From the NCBI GenBank assembly GCA_026874595.1, contig CM049306.1:81682142-81746141 (forward strand): a DNA stretch of 64,000 bases. The letters run 5' to 3'. Made by a program: the position numbers and the translations under genes. Below, one piece after another: positions 62,691-64,000 of this stretch. Positions within the stretch are counted from its first letter, which is position 1. Every line of letters starts with the position of its first letter. The notes under the pieces were generated by a model. That model was not told the origin of the DNA. It ran no database searches and was given only the letters and a program-made list of their open reading frames with translations. Source of the stretch: Sipunculus nudus (lineage: Eukaryota; Annelida; Sipuncula; Golfingiida; Sipunculidae).

Positions 62691-62731
<41 letters not shown>
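62691..62731. repeat. (TAA)n microsatellite, unit C
   Basis: About 14 repeats. Confidence 0.9.
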
Positions 62732-63021
62732 TTAGTCAATCATGTTTTTCAGAATATTTTTCCTTTCCAAAATGGCTATCGCACATCAGGAACCTTCGCG
62801 AATAAGTTATGCTTTTTCGTTCATAAACAAGTATCAAGGATCGCATGTTTCGGTAATGGTGACCTTTGACCCTTGATAGCTCGCTTGTCGCCTGGCCTGA
62901 TCCCGGAATAGTCTATCAAAACGGAAGAGTTTTTCCCCTGTTGGAGCTTCCCTCGCATACCATACTCAGTCAACATACACAGAACATAAAAACAGGCATG
63001 TTGAATGAAAAAAGGTGTTTT

Positions 63022-64000
63022 AACAAGTGACCCAGGGGTCATGACGCTCAGCTGACTAGGAAAACAATCACAAAAGGAATGTTATGATCAGAATGCCAAA
63101 TTTGTTGAAGCCCCAATCAGTTGAAGCATAGCCTGGAGGATATGGGTAACAGAGACCTAATTTCCGGTTTCCAAGGAGATTTTTCATGGGTCTCACTGGT
63201 TATTAAATTAAAAGATCCTAGATGGAATGGTTACGATTTGTGCGTTTATAACGGACGACCGCATCTTTGAAGGTATAAAAATGCGTTAACATTTTTTTTT
63301 AAATGCAGGTGGCGCCATCAGTCTGCAGGAGCTGATGAAACAGTCCAGGATGTATATGTAAGGAATCATGATGATCAATGGGTCAGTTGTTCAGATACTG
63401 AAGCTTTTGAAACAAATGTTTAATGATTCTGGGGGTATTTTTGAGCCCCAGAGGTCAAAGGATATGGGTAACATAGACCTAATTTCAGGTTTCCAAGGCG
63501 ATTTTTCATGAACCCCCGTGGCTGTCAAGTTAGAAGATTCTGATCCAGTGGTTACAATTTTTGCCCTGTTCACTAACGACTGCATATTTAAAGGTCTCAA
63601 AATAGAGAAAAATGCGTAAAACTGCAGGAAATTATGAAACACTCCATGGTCAATATGCATGCAAAAACATCATGGTGATCAATGTATCAGTTGTTCAGAT
63701 ACTGGAGCTTTTATATCAAATTTTTCATTATTCTGGTAGATACTACTGAGAACCATAGCTTGGAGGATATGGGTAACAGAAACCTTATTTCAGGTTACCA
63801 AGGAAATTGTTTGTGGATCTCCCAGAATGTCAAGTAAGAGGATCCTAGGGCCAACGATTACAATTTGAACTCTTTTAACAGACGAAAGCATCTTTGAAGG
63901 TCTAAAAACATAGAGAGAAAAAATGCGTACAAATTCGAAAAAAAAATCCAGATGGCGCCACCAGTCTGCAGGAACTGAGGAAGCATTCCATGATCAATAA
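63022..64000 (+). repeat. Tandem-core element family P2, unit C copy (truncated by window)
   Basis: Starts AACAAGTGACCCAGGGGTCA; core markers at 63138, 63460 and 63765; continues past the edge. Confidence 0.75.

Larger units (their letters stand above)
62520..64000 (+). repeat. P450 tandem unit C, cut by the window edge
   Basis: Near-identical to 53814-55290: same (TAA)n tract, same P2 start and the same first P2 cores. By position, a third P450 copy should begin about 1.9-2 kb beyond the right edge. Confidence 0.8.

Overview
This window is eukaryotic nuclear DNA. It is AT-rich, with spliced genes, long introns packed with repeats, long (TA)n tracts and runs of G or C. The proteins are animal-like: LSM3 and UXT align along their whole length with the vertebrate proteins as I know them. 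The repeat content (tandem-core elements with an ACGG tract near one end, resembling the 'pearl'/Helentron-associated elements of bivalves, plus many small inverted-repeat elements) suggests a mollusc, most likely a bivalve. That assignment is inference.

Layout. (1) 1.3-5.6 kb, + strand: the last three exons of an unidentified single-pass membrane protein with a Cys-rich juxtamembrane segment and a PPxY-bearing cytoplasmic tail. (2) 9-20 kb: large tandem-core repeats. (3) 14.4-25.0 kb, - strand: complete four-exon LSM3, with a 5.9 kb repeat-filled intron 3 and inverted-repeat elements in intron 1. (4) 26.8-30.8 kb: a cluster of small DNA transposons, several with clean target-site duplications. 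(5) 32.0-35.1 kb, - strand: complete five-exon UXT. (6) 36.6-43.1 kb: nested elements, including a solo LTR inside a MITE, and two related elements in opposite orientation. (7) 44.9 kb to the end: a cytochrome P450 (CYP2-clan-like) cluster with an inverted fossil copy, one nearly intact intronless gene and one decayed intronless copy. It is arranged in 7.4-8.7 kb tandem units, the third of which runs off the right edge.

LSM3 (Lsm rings, RNA metabolism) and UXT (prefoldin-like chaperone) are housekeeping genes with no visible functional link. The P450 cluster looks like birth-and-death evolution of a detoxification-type gene: each unit carries the same upstream tandem-core repeat, identity between units varies along their length, and the copies carry different disabling mutations. 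I saw no CRISPR array, rRNA, convincing tRNA or prokaryote-style operon. I found no clearly new biological system; the most unusual structures are the P450 array and the nested transposon histories.
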